Assembly: GCA_029007645.1 (NCBI GenBank) | Contig: JAQXIE010000083.1 | Span: forward strand, 1 to 44,940 | Reading direction: 5' to 3' | Source of the DNA: Bacteroidales bacterium | GTDB taxonomy: Bacteria > Bacteroidota > Bacteroidia > Bacteroidales > Muribaculaceae | Length of the DNA stretch: 44,940 nucleotides | In this document: one piece after another, positions 33,759 through 40,675 of the stretch | Numbering within the stretch: position 1 is the stretch's first letter | Layout: the number at the start of each line of letters is the position of its first letter | The notes under the pieces: generated by a model | What the model was told of the DNA's origin: nothing | Database searches by the model: none | Seen by the model: the letters and a program-made list of their open reading frames with translations, nothing else | Translations under genes and position numbers: made by a program

Positions 33759-35867
33759 CTATTTCACAAAGCCGCGAAGACGCAGCAATGCCGCGGCCTC
33801 CGGATTATGTCCGCGGAATTTCTTGAACAGTACCATGGCATCCTCGGTGTCGCCCGATTCCAGGATGTTCTTCTTGAACGATGCGGCGGTCTTCCTGTCG
33901 TAGATTCCTTTCTGCTTGAAGAGTTCCCATGCATCGGCCTCGAGCACCTGAGCCCAGAGATAGGTGTAGTAACCCGACGCATAGCCCTCGTCGCCGAAGA
34001 TATGCTTGAAGTAGGGTGAACGGTAACGGAACGTGATCTCCTCGGGCATTCCGATTTCCGCGGCCACCTTCTTTTCAAACGCGGCGGGATCGGCTACTTC
34101 GTGCTCGCGGCCGTACATCATGTCAAGCAGTGCGGCGCCGGCAAGCTCGGTGGTGACGAAGCCCTGGTTGAACTTGCCCGATGCATTGAGCTTCTCGATC
34201 AGATCGGCGGGCATTGGTTCGCCGGTCTTGTAATGACGTGCGTAGTTGCGGAGAACTTCGGGTTCGAACGCCCAGTGTTCGTTGATCTGCGAGCACATCT
34301 CGACATAATCGCGGTCGACATTCGTACCGGCCAGACTCTTGTAGGGTGCGCGTGTCAGCATGCCCTGCAGCGCATGGCCGAACTCGTGGAACATTGTCTC
34401 AACCTCGTCAAGCGTCAGCAGCGACGGTGCCGAAGCTGTCGACTTGGTGAAGTTGCCCACATTGTATACGATGGGACGACGGATGTCGCCGTCACCGTAG
34501 TAGCCTGCCGACTGGAGCTGTTCCATCCAGGCGCCCTGGCGCTTGGTCTCGCGCGGATAATAGTCGCACATCCATACGGCCACATGCTCGCCGGTCTTGC
34601 TGTCGACCACTTCGAACACCTGCACCTCGTCGTTGTATTTGGGAGCGTCGGGCATCGGAATCAGTTTCACGCCGTAGAGCTTCTCGGTGTTGTCGAACAG
34701 TCCCTGCATCACGTTCTCCAGCTTGAAGTAGGGGCGCAGCTCGCTTTCGTCAAGATTGAATTTCTCCTTCTTCACCTTGTCGGCGTAGTAGTAATAGTCG
34801 TAAGGTGCGATCTTGAAACCGCCGCCGTTGCGATCCACGTAGCTCTGCATGTCGGCAACCTCCTCGGCCGAACGTTTCACAGCGGGTTCGAACACCTGGA
34901 GCAGCAGGTCGGTGGCAGCCTCCGGAGTCTTGGCCATCACGCGCGATGTCATCATCGAGGCGAAATCCTTGAAGCCCATGATGCGGGCTTTCTCGTCGCG
35001 GAGTTTTACGATCTTCGAGATCACCGGCAGATTGGAGTTGTCGCCGTACGAAGCCAGCGACGTGTAGCCCTCGTAGATGGCCTTGCGCAGTCCGCGGTTG
35101 TCGGCGTACTGCAGCACGGGCAGGCGGCTGGGAGCATGCAGGGTGAATACCCAGAGACCCTTCAGACCGCGCTTCTCGGCTTCCTCGGAGGCTACGGCCA
35201 CCGATGATTCCGGCAGTCCCGCCAGGTCGTTCTCGTCATAAACCACGACGGCGAACTGATTGGTGGCGTTCAGCAGGTTGCGGTTGAACTGGATGTACAG
35301 CCTGGCAAGCTCGTCGTTGACACGCACCAGCTCTTTTTTCTTATCCTCGGGCAGGGCGGCTCCCTGCTCGGCAAACTGGCGGTAATATTTCTCGACCAGG
35401 CGTTTCTGCACCGGCGTGAGCTTGCGCTCGTTGCGGGTGTCGTAGACCTGGCGGATCTTGTCAAACAGCTGCTGGTTCAGCATCACGCGGTTGTTGGCGT
35501 CGTTCAGCAGAGGGATGGCCTGCTCCGACATCTCGGCGAATTCCGGCGTGTTCATCGACTCCATGTAGTGGTAGAACACACCCGACACGCGCTCCAGAAT
35601 GGGCGAGAGGTTCTCGAGCGGCATTATCACGTTGTCGAAGTCGGGCACGGCGCGGTTGGCCACAATGGCGAACAGGCGCTGGTCCTGCTCCTCGATGCCG
35701 GCCTTGATAGCCGGTATGAAATCCGCAGTCGTTATCTTGTCGAACGGCGGGATATGGTACTTGTTGGTGTACTCCTGCAGGAATGGGTTCTGATGTTCTT
35801 GTGCCATAATTGCATTCGGCTGGCAGGCCAATAGGGCGGCGCATGCCAGCATGGTCAGTTTTTTCAT
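33759..35867 (-). CDS. M3-family peptidyl-dipeptidase (Dcp-like), exported
   Basis: 702 residues, typical of Dcp/oligopeptidase A. It removes C-terminal dipeptides from short peptides. The zinc site is His494-Glu495-x-x-His498 in ETMFHEFGHALQG, with the third ligand Glu in DYVEMCSQINEHW about 28 residues on; C-terminal YTYLWAQVLEADAW is family-typical. The N-terminus MKKLTMLACAALLACQPNAIMAQ is a secretion signal; LLAC could be a lipobox (Cys15) or the cut could follow IMA. Periplasmic or lipoprotein location is inferred from that. Sixty-two nt after the lipid kinase gene, so possibly co-transcribed. Confidence 0.92.
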   Translation of the reverse strand: MKKLTMLACAALLACQPNAIMAQEHQNPFLQEYTNKYHIPPFDKITTADFIPAIKAGIEEQDQRLFAIVANRAVPDFDNVIMPLENLSPILERVSGVFYHYMESMNTPEFAEMSEQAIPLLNDANNRVMLNQQLFDKIRQVYDTRNERKLTPVQKRLVEKYYRQFAEQGAALPEDKKKELVRVNDELARLYIQFNRNLLNATNQFAVVVYDENDLAGLPESSVAVASEEAEKRGLKGLWVFTLHAPSRLPVLQYADNRGLRKAIYEGYTSLASYGDNSNLPVISKIVKLRDEKARIMGFKDFASMMTSRVMAKTPEAATDLLLQVFEPAVKRSAEEVADMQSYVDRNGGGFKIAPYDYYYYADKVKKEKFNLDESELRPYFKLENVMQGLFDNTEKLYGVKLIPMPDAPKYNDEVQVFEVVDSKTGEHVAVWMCDYYPRETKRQGAWMEQLQSAGYYGDGDIRRPIVYNVGNFTKSTASAPSLLTLDEVETMFHEFGHALQGMLTRAPYKSLAGTNVDRDYVEMCSQINEHWAFEPEVLRNYARHYKTGEPMPADLIEKLNASGKFNQGFVTTELAGAALLDMMYGREHEVADPAAFEKKVAAEIGMPEEITFRYRSPYFKHIFGDEGYASGYYTYLWAQVLEADAWELFKQKGIYDRKTAASFKKNILESGDTEDAMVLFKKFRGHNPEAAALLRLRGFVK

Positions 35868-35929
35868 AATATTTATGGTTTAGAGCTTGTTCCTTAAAAT
35901 TTCGGGTCCGTCGTTGTCGGGACCTGTTG

Positions 35930-36907
35930 TTATCGGTTGTTTTTTCTGGCGCGGCGCGCCCGGATTTTATAGGCGATGTCGGCGCGCAGCGACCGCAGCG
36001 GCGTGCGCAACGGCTTGAATTCGCGCTTCTCGGGGTCGGCGAAGAGGCGGAGTTTGCCGGGATGGACCGCTATCTCCATTACTTCGGGCATATCCACGGG
36101 CTCGCCGTCAAGATGCCCCGGACCCGGCTGCTGGCGCACTGTGGCCGTCTTCAAGGCCACATGCTCCACAAGATGATTGCGGTCCAGACGTCCGGCCATC
36201 AGATCGATGCCCACCGAACATCGTGTCAGCATATTGCCGCTGCGTACTATCATCATGTCGAGTTCGCCGTCGCATATCGACGCGCAGGGCGAGATGTAGG
36301 CGTTGTTGCCATACTGCGATGCGTTGCAGAAAGCCAGAATGAAGGCTTTGACATGGCGCGTCACTCCGTCGGCGGTGATGTCGTATTCCTGGGGCTTGTA
36401 TTTGAAGAATACCCGTGCGCAGGCCCGCAGGTAGGTCGACAGACCTCGGCTCGACATCGACGCGAAATCATGCGCTACGGCGGCGTCGTAGCCCACTCCG
36501 CATGTGCAGAAGAAGGGGCGCCCGTTCACCGTGCCGTAGTCGCAGTCGCGCGGGTAGTCGGCGGCGATGACCCGAAGCGCTTTGTCGATATCGGCCGATT
36601 CGTCAAGGTGTCGCGCCAGCCCGTTGCCCGACCCTCGCGGGATGATGCCCATCGTCATTCCCGTGTCGCGCAACGCCGACGCAACCTCGTTGACCGTCCC
36701 GTCGCCTCCGGCCGCCAGCACGGCATCGTAACCGGCCCTGACGCCCTCGGCGGCAAGCTCGCTGCAGTGGCCCGCACGCTCCGAGTGACGTACGTCGACC
36801 TCGATATCATGCCTCCCCAGGTAGTCCCGCACTTTTTCTTCAAGATCATGATACCGGCCGTTGCCCGATATCGGATTTATTATCATCAAGTATCGCTTGG
36901 ATGCCAT
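35930..36907 (-). CDS. Diacylglycerol-kinase-family lipid kinase (YegS/BmrU type)
   Basis: 325 residues. LMIINPISGNGRYHDLEEKV opens the DAGK catalytic domain, with the nucleotide motif GGDGTVNEVASAL (Gly67-Gly68-Asp69-Gly70-Thr71) and IIPRGSGNGLARHL. The C-terminal beta domain contains YDAAVAHDFASMSSRG, GELDMMIVRSG and FADPEKREFKPL. The family phosphorylates lipids such as diacylglycerol or phosphatidylglycerol at the membrane, or sphingoid bases; a sphingosine-kinase-like role is possible because many Bacteroidales make sphingolipids, but the substrate cannot be read from sequence. A consensus promoter lies upstream. Confidence 0.88.
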   Translation of the reverse strand: MASKRYLMIINPISGNGRYHDLEEKVRDYLGRHDIEVDVRHSERAGHCSELAAEGVRAGYDAVLAAGGDGTVNEVASALRDTGMTMGIIPRGSGNGLARHLDESADIDKALRVIAADYPRDCDYGTVNGRPFFCTCGVGYDAAVAHDFASMSSRGLSTYLRACARVFFKYKPQEYDITADGVTRHVKAFILAFCNASQYGNNAYISPCASICDGELDMMIVRSGNMLTRCSVGIDLMAGRLDRNHLVEHVALKTATVRQQPGPGHLDGEPVDMPEVMEIAVHPGKLRLFADPEKREFKPLRTPLRSLRADIAYKIRARRARKNNR

Positions 36908-36977
36908 TTATGATTGTTGTGTATTGATTGTCAGTTGATAAAGCCTTGCACCAACGGCGCGTAGGTCCTTTCGGATA

Positions 36978-37008
36978 CAAAGTTAAGGCATATTACGTGA
37001 AAATCAAA
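36978..37008 (-). promoter_or_regulatory. Promoter of the lipid kinase gene
   Basis: Minus-strand TTTG (plus 37005-37008), 19 nt, TAACTTTG (plus 36978-36985), consensus in both boxes. It diverges from the ncRNA promoter about 70 bp away. Confidence 0.72.
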
Positions 37009-37073
37009 ATGCCAGCGCGCAGGTGTAAGATAATGCACAAAATTCAAAATGTGTTGTAGAACATATAAAAATA

Positions 37074-37105
37074 TTTGACAAAAAGAAAGCAGGGTGCTAA
37101 TTTTG
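37074..37105 (+). promoter_or_regulatory. Promoter of the candidate ncRNA
   Basis: TTTG at 37074-37077, 20 nt, TAATTTTG at 37098-37105. Exact Bacteroidetes -33/-7 match pointing to the right, where no open reading frame follows but a strong terminator does. Confidence 0.78.
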
Positions 37106-37108
37106 CAA

Positions 37109-37323
37109 CGTCGGAAGGGAAACACCGATGACGAATGATAGAAACCTATCGAGCGTTGACCAAGACCTTTATCTAATACCTGAAGAACGGGTAACAATAT
37201 AAATGCAAACAACAGGGTAATTGATTATTATTTTGACCTTAATCTGAAATGTGAAGAAACCGGCGTGAGCCGTTAGTCTCAAAACGGGGATGGATTGCGG
37301 ATGTAATCCTCCCCGTATTTTTT
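37109..37323 (+). ncRNA. Candidate structured small RNA, about 215 nt, family unassigned
   Basis: A consensus promoter ends at 37105 and a terminator ends at 37323. Just downstream of the promoter are two hairpins, TCGG..CCGA (37111-37128) and GATAG-AAAC-CTATC (37137-37150), possibly closed by CAACG/CGTTG (37106-37110 / 37154-37158) as a three-way junction if transcription starts early enough. Later come TACC..GGGTA and CGGC-GTGA-GCCG hairpins, then the terminator. The span has no usable reading frame. Neither tmRNA, RNase P nor SRP signatures were recognised. A 6S-like RNA or the Bacteroidales-1 motif, known for the same promoter-to-terminator layout, are candidates to test. Confidence 0.65.
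37284..37323 (+). terminator. Rho-independent terminator of the ncRNA
   Basis: ACGGGGA pairs with TCCCCGT and GGATT with AATCC (one bulged T), loop GCGGATGT, followed by ATTTTTTT. The only plus-strand transcript it can end is the ncRNA. Confidence 0.85.
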
Positions 37324-37330
37324 ACGCCTG

Positions 37331-38464
37331 TCAGTCAGTAAACTCGAAGTCAGAAACCAGCGGATAATGGTCGGAGGTGCGGATACGGCCCTTCTTGATG
37401 TTCAGCGGCCGGACATCGCCTCGGTAGAGTATATGGTCGAGCTGGAACCACATCATGTGCTGGTTGAAGGTTATCAGCGGCCCGAGGCCCACTTCGGCCT
37501 GCACGGAATGAAAACCGGCCTTCTTCATCTTCAGCAGCGCGTGCGATTCGGGCACATCGTTGAAATCGCCGCAGACGATCACCGGGCCATGATAATTCTC
37601 CATGATCTTGCACAGCGTGTTCAGGTCGCCGTCATGCTGCACCAGGCTGTGCTGGATCTTGTTCTTGATGGTGTCGTTGAATTCGCGGGCGCTTTCCTTG
37701 GCTGTGGAAACCGACCGGATGCTTGTCATGACGCCCTGCTGATCCTTGTCGAGGCCCGGAGAATGAAGATGGACATTCACCAGCATCAGATGACGTCCCT
37801 TGATGTTGATGTCGAAAAACGAGATATGGTCGTAAGCGGCCTGAGGGCCGTGAATATCGGCCAGTCTGGCTCCGATCTCGGTGCCTGGGATATGCTTCAC
37901 CGGATATTTCGAAAAGACGCGTGTGTCCTTGGTGGGCTGGAAAGCCATGTAAGGGTAGATGCTGTCGAAGCGCTGACGGATGGCGTCGGTCAGCGTGGGT
38001 GTCTCGCGCTTGTTCCAGTCGGTGAGTTCCTGCAGGCACACGATATCGGCCCCGCTTTTCATAATGTATCCCAAGGCGTCGTCCTCGCCGGCCGTGAGGG
38101 CTTTGCCGCTCAGGTTCCAGCCGTGAGTGAAATTCCATGTCATCAGCTTGAACGATACGGCTCCCTGCCTGGGATTGTGCGGGAACCGCAACGGCACGGC
38201 ATTGGATATCGGGCCCCAGGCCGCTGCCATGGCCAGGATGCCGACTGCGCCGGTGAACCAGCGGCCTGCCAGAAACCACAGCACCGTCACTATGAATGTG
38301 GCGATGGCCAGATAGGGCAGCGCCATGACGGCAATGCCGGGAATGGCCGAGAGCCTCGGGTTTACGTGGCCTCCGTAAGCGCAGGCTATCATTACGGCAA
38401 ACAGTATGAACGACAGTATGCGCAACACCATGCGGGCCATCGGTTTTATGACTGGTAGAAACAT
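37331..38464 (-). CDS. Membrane-anchored endonuclease/exonuclease/phosphatase (EEP) family protein
   Basis: 377 residues. Three membrane helices at the N-terminus (about 11-30, 40-65, 69-88), then an EEP domain from about residue 105: KLMTWNFTHGW, catalytic Glu in DIVCLQELTDWNK, LVNVHLHSPGLD, VIVCGDFNDVPES and the terminal SDHYPLVSDF with the catalytic Asp-His. All core residues are there. The substrate could be a nucleic acid, phosphoinositide or sphingomyelin-type lipid; the membrane anchor favours an envelope substrate but this is inference. Thirteen nt after the second rhomboid gene, so co-transcribed with it. Confidence 0.86.
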   Translation of the reverse strand: MFLPVIKPMARMVLRILSFILFAVMIACAYGGHVNPRLSAIPGIAVMALPYLAIATFIVTVLWFLAGRWFTGAVGILAMAAAWGPISNAVPLRFPHNPRQGAVSFKLMTWNFTHGWNLSGKALTAGEDDALGYIMKSGADIVCLQELTDWNKRETPTLTDAIRQRFDSIYPYMAFQPTKDTRVFSKYPVKHIPGTEIGARLADIHGPQAAYDHISFFDINIKGRHLMLVNVHLHSPGLDKDQQGVMTSIRSVSTAKESAREFNDTIKNKIQHSLVQHDGDLNTLCKIMENYHGPVIVCGDFNDVPESHALLKMKKAGFHSVQAEVGLGPLITFNQHMMWFQLDHILYRGDVRPLNIKKGRIRTSDHYPLVSDFEFTD

Positions 38465-38477
38465 TTGATGTCAGTCT

Positions 38478-39263
38478 TTAGTTTTTGATTCTCTGTGACA
38501 GTTGGTCAAGACGTTTTTTCTCATTTAGGGAGAGAGAGTCGAATCCCGAGACCCTGATTTTGTCTAGCAGGGCGTCGAGAAGTTCCTCCGGGTCGACGTT
38601 TCCCTGGCTCATGGCGGCGGGAACTCGCCGGCGCGGCTGACGGGGCTGTTTTCGTATGCGTTGCCATGCACGGTAGGCCAGAGGGAATACGATGCCGGCC
38701 AGATGCGCGCAGTGAGCAGCGATGCCGGTGGCTCCCAGCAGGGTGAGGATCACGGTGAAGACGGCTATCCATTTCAGGCGCACCTCGCCGATCAGAAGCA
38801 GCGGGACGTGCAGCCCGGGGTTGGCCAGCGTGGCGTAAATCATTACGGAAAGCGTTGCGGCAGACGACCCGATCAGGAACGATCCGGAGCCCGGCATGGC
38901 TGCCGTGGCTGAAAGGTAGGCCAGTCCTCCGGCCAGTCCGCCTCCGATATAGAGGGTATAGATAAGCCGGTCGCCCCCGCGGTCGGCCAGAATGCGTCCG
39001 AACCATACGAGCCACAGCATATTGAAAAGGAGTTGCAGCGGGCTGACCTGCGCGATCATGTAGGTGCACAGAGTCCATGGCCTGTGCAGGAAGAGCAGGA
39101 AATCGCCCGGAAGTCCGAACAGAAATTCCCACCAGCGGCCCGACGTGCCCGTCAGGTATCCGATCAGCATGGATATCCAGATCAGCAGTGACGCAGCGAT
39201 GTTGAGGACGCAGAGCACCCTCACGGCTCCTTGATGTCCGTAGCTTCTGAGTCGAAATGCCAT
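38478..39263 (-). CDS. Rhomboid-family intramembrane protease, second of a pair
   Basis: 261 residues from ATG 39263, which shares a base with the stop of the upstream rhomboid gene (TGATG); a longer frame lies inside that gene. Six hydrophobic segments. Likely dyad Ser134 in IGSSAATLS and His187 in AHCAHLAG, with oxyanion Asn81 in LLFNMLWL. The serine motif is GSSA rather than the usual GASG, but the nucleophile position is kept. A cytoplasmic C-terminal tail (about 205-261) carries an acidic helix. Substrate unknown. Confidence 0.82.
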   Translation of the reverse strand: MAFRLRSYGHQGAVRVLCVLNIAASLLIWISMLIGYLTGTSGRWWEFLFGLPGDFLLFLHRPWTLCTYMIAQVSPLQLLFNMLWLVWFGRILADRGGDRLIYTLYIGGGLAGGLAYLSATAAMPGSGSFLIGSSAATLSVMIYATLANPGLHVPLLLIGEVRLKWIAVFTVILTLLGATGIAAHCAHLAGIVFPLAYRAWQRIRKQPRQPRRRVPAAMSQGNVDPEELLDALLDKIRVSGFDSLSLNEKKRLDQLSQRIKN

Positions 39264-40033
39264 CAGTTGAAGAATGAATTGCCCCGCAACGTGCCTTTCT
39301 TGCGCCAATACAGCAGGATGATCAGACCGAACAGCATGCCTCCCAGATGCGCGAAGTGCGCCACCGTGGCCTGCGAACCGCTCACGCCCAGGAAGAACTC
39401 AAGGACACCGTAGCCCAGCACCATCCATTTGGCCTTGATGGGGATGGGGATGAAGAACAGGTAGAGCGGCATGTTGGGAAAGACGAACGCGAAACCGAGC
39501 AGCAAACCGAAAATGGCACCCGAGGCGCCGACGGTCATTATCTGGTTCTTGAACATCACCATGCCGGCGTGGATGTTGGCGTTGCCGTTTGCCAGGCCTG
39601 CCTCCAGCACCTCCTTCATATATCCGTAATTCAGGCCGTTCTGCGCGGCCAGGGCCGAGATGTATTCGTGCTCCCATGTCAGGGCCCATACGCCTTCCTG
39701 AACCAGCGCCGCGCCCACTCCGCATACCATATAGAAGAACAGGAACCTGCGCGTGCCCCATGTGCGTTCCAGGATAGGTCCGAACATGAACAGCGTGAAC
39801 ATGTTGAACAGTACATGCAGCACCGTGCCCTGGTCGTGCACGAACATGTAGGTTATAATCTGGGCCGGATTGAAATCAGTCGCCCCGACATAGTGCAGTC
39901 CGCAATGACGGTAGATGCCGTTGATGGCAAATGTGGGGAACAGCACTTCGACGAGCCATATCAGCACATTGATGATAATCAGATTCATCGTCGCGGGCGG
40001 CAGATTGAATCTATGGGCGGGCGTATAACTCAT
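39263..40033 (-). CDS. Rhomboid-family intramembrane serine protease
   Basis: 256 residues, six membrane helices. The catalytic dyad is Ser171 in VGASGAIFGLLLG and His228 in HFAHLGGMLFG; His73 and Asn77 in HVLFNMFTLFMFG are the family's oxyanion-side residues. A ~45-residue loop (about 115-162) between helices is longer than in GlpG. Cleaves transmembrane helices of unidentified substrates. First gene of the rhomboid-rhomboid-EEP unit. Confidence 0.92.
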   Translation of the reverse strand: MSYTPAHRFNLPPATMNLIIINVLIWLVEVLFPTFAINGIYRHCGLHYVGATDFNPAQIITYMFVHDQGTVLHVLFNMFTLFMFGPILERTWGTRRFLFFYMVCGVGAALVQEGVWALTWEHEYISALAAQNGLNYGYMKEVLEAGLANGNANIHAGMVMFKNQIMTVGASGAIFGLLLGFAFVFPNMPLYLFFIPIPIKAKWMVLGYGVLEFFLGVSGSQATVAHFAHLGGMLFGLIILLYWRKKGTLRGNSFFN

Positions 40034-40142
40034 TATAGAATCTAATTATGACGTGTTTCGGGTAAATTTGATGCTATTATAACGTAAAATTCAAGCATAT
40101 TAATGAAAAAACTCCATAATTTTGAAAAAATTTAATGATTTA

Positions 40143-40173
40143 TTTGTCAAGAAAAAAGAAAACTGTATATTTG
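40143..40173 (+). promoter_or_regulatory. Promoter of the HU gene
   Basis: TTTG at 40143-40146, 19 nt, TATATTTG at 40166-40173; perfect -33/-7 match giving a leader of about 90 nt. Confidence 0.8.
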
Positions 40174-40194
40174 TAGGCAGAAAACAAGGCGGTT

Positions 40195-40233
40195 ATGGCC
40201 ACGGCTCTTATATGGAGCCGCAATGAACCTTAA
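40195..40233 (+). promoter_or_regulatory. HU leader hairpin with a 12-codon reading frame
   Basis: CGGCTC (40202-40207) pairs with GAGCCG (40215-40220) around a 7-nt loop, inside a tiny frame from ATG 40195 to TAA 40231-40233 reading MATALIWSRNEP. Both lie in the untranslated leader of the HU mRNA. Whether the frame is translated is unknown; the stem itself is clear. Confidence 0.4.
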
Positions 40234-40268
40234 TTATACTTATACAATACATAAAAACCCACAAAATC

Positions 40269-40532
40269 ATGAACAAAACTGATTTGATTAATGAGATTGC
40301 CGCAAAGGCAGGACTGAGCAAGGCAGATGCACGCAAGTCGCTCGACGCAACCCTGGAATCAATCGAGCAGGCACTCGCCAAAGACGACAAGGTTCAGCTC
40401 ATCGGCTTCGGCACATTCTCGATCGTTGAGAAGGAAGCCCGCACAGGTATCAACCCCCGCACAAAGGAGAAAATCGAGATCCCCGCTCGCAAGGTCGTGA
40501 AATTCAAACCTGCCGCCGACCTCGCAAAATAA
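40269..40532 (+). CDS. HU-family DNA-binding protein
   Basis: 87 residues, standard length. Nucleoid protein that bends DNA as a dimer. Signature: MNKTDLINEIAAKAGLSKADA helices, then VQLIGFGTFSIVEKEARTGINPRTKEKIEIPA, the beta-arm with the intercalating Pro in GINPRT, and VVKFKPAADL at the end. Own promoter upstream and a strong terminator after it. Whether it acts as HU homodimer or with another subunit cannot be told. Confidence 0.97.
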   Translation: MNKTDLINEIAAKAGLSKADARKSLDATLESIEQALAKDDKVQLIGFGTFSIVEKEARTGINPRTKEKIEIPARKVVKFKPAADLAK

Positions 40533-40568
40533 TTTGGTCCGATACTAATCCGATACTAAATCGCACAG

Positions 40569-40595
40569 GCGCGTCCCGACCGGACGCGCTTTTTT
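40569..40595 (+). terminator. Rho-independent terminator after HU
   Basis: GCGCGTCC, five-nt loop, GGACGCGC, then TTTTTT. Its T-run is also the -33 box of the argS promoter. Confidence 0.9.
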
Positions 40596-40623
40596 GCAGA
40601 CTGAGAAAAAAGATGTAATTTTG
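40593..40623 (+). promoter_or_regulatory. Promoter of argS
   Basis: TTTG at 40593-40596, formed by the U-tract of the HU terminator, then 19 nt and TAATTTTG at 40616-40623; leader about 48 nt. Confidence 0.72.
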
Positions 40624-40675
40624 CATCTTGACACGATTGTTTTGTGAATTAGAATTTTAAGATAATTTTAAGATA

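Larger units (their letters stand above)
36908..37330. other. 423-nt intergenic region holding two divergent promoters and an ncRNA
   Basis: No protein-coding potential was seen. From left: lipid kinase leader and promoter (minus), AT-rich spacer, ncRNA promoter (37074-37105, plus), candidate ncRNA and its terminator (to 37323), then the stop of the convergent endonuclease-family gene. Confidence 0.8.

Noticed and set aside
37109..37323. TPP-like riboswitch suggested by ACCTGAAG-type sequence
   Set aside because: The CTGAGA core and the second conserved pyrophosphate helix are missing, and no gene follows on the plus strand.
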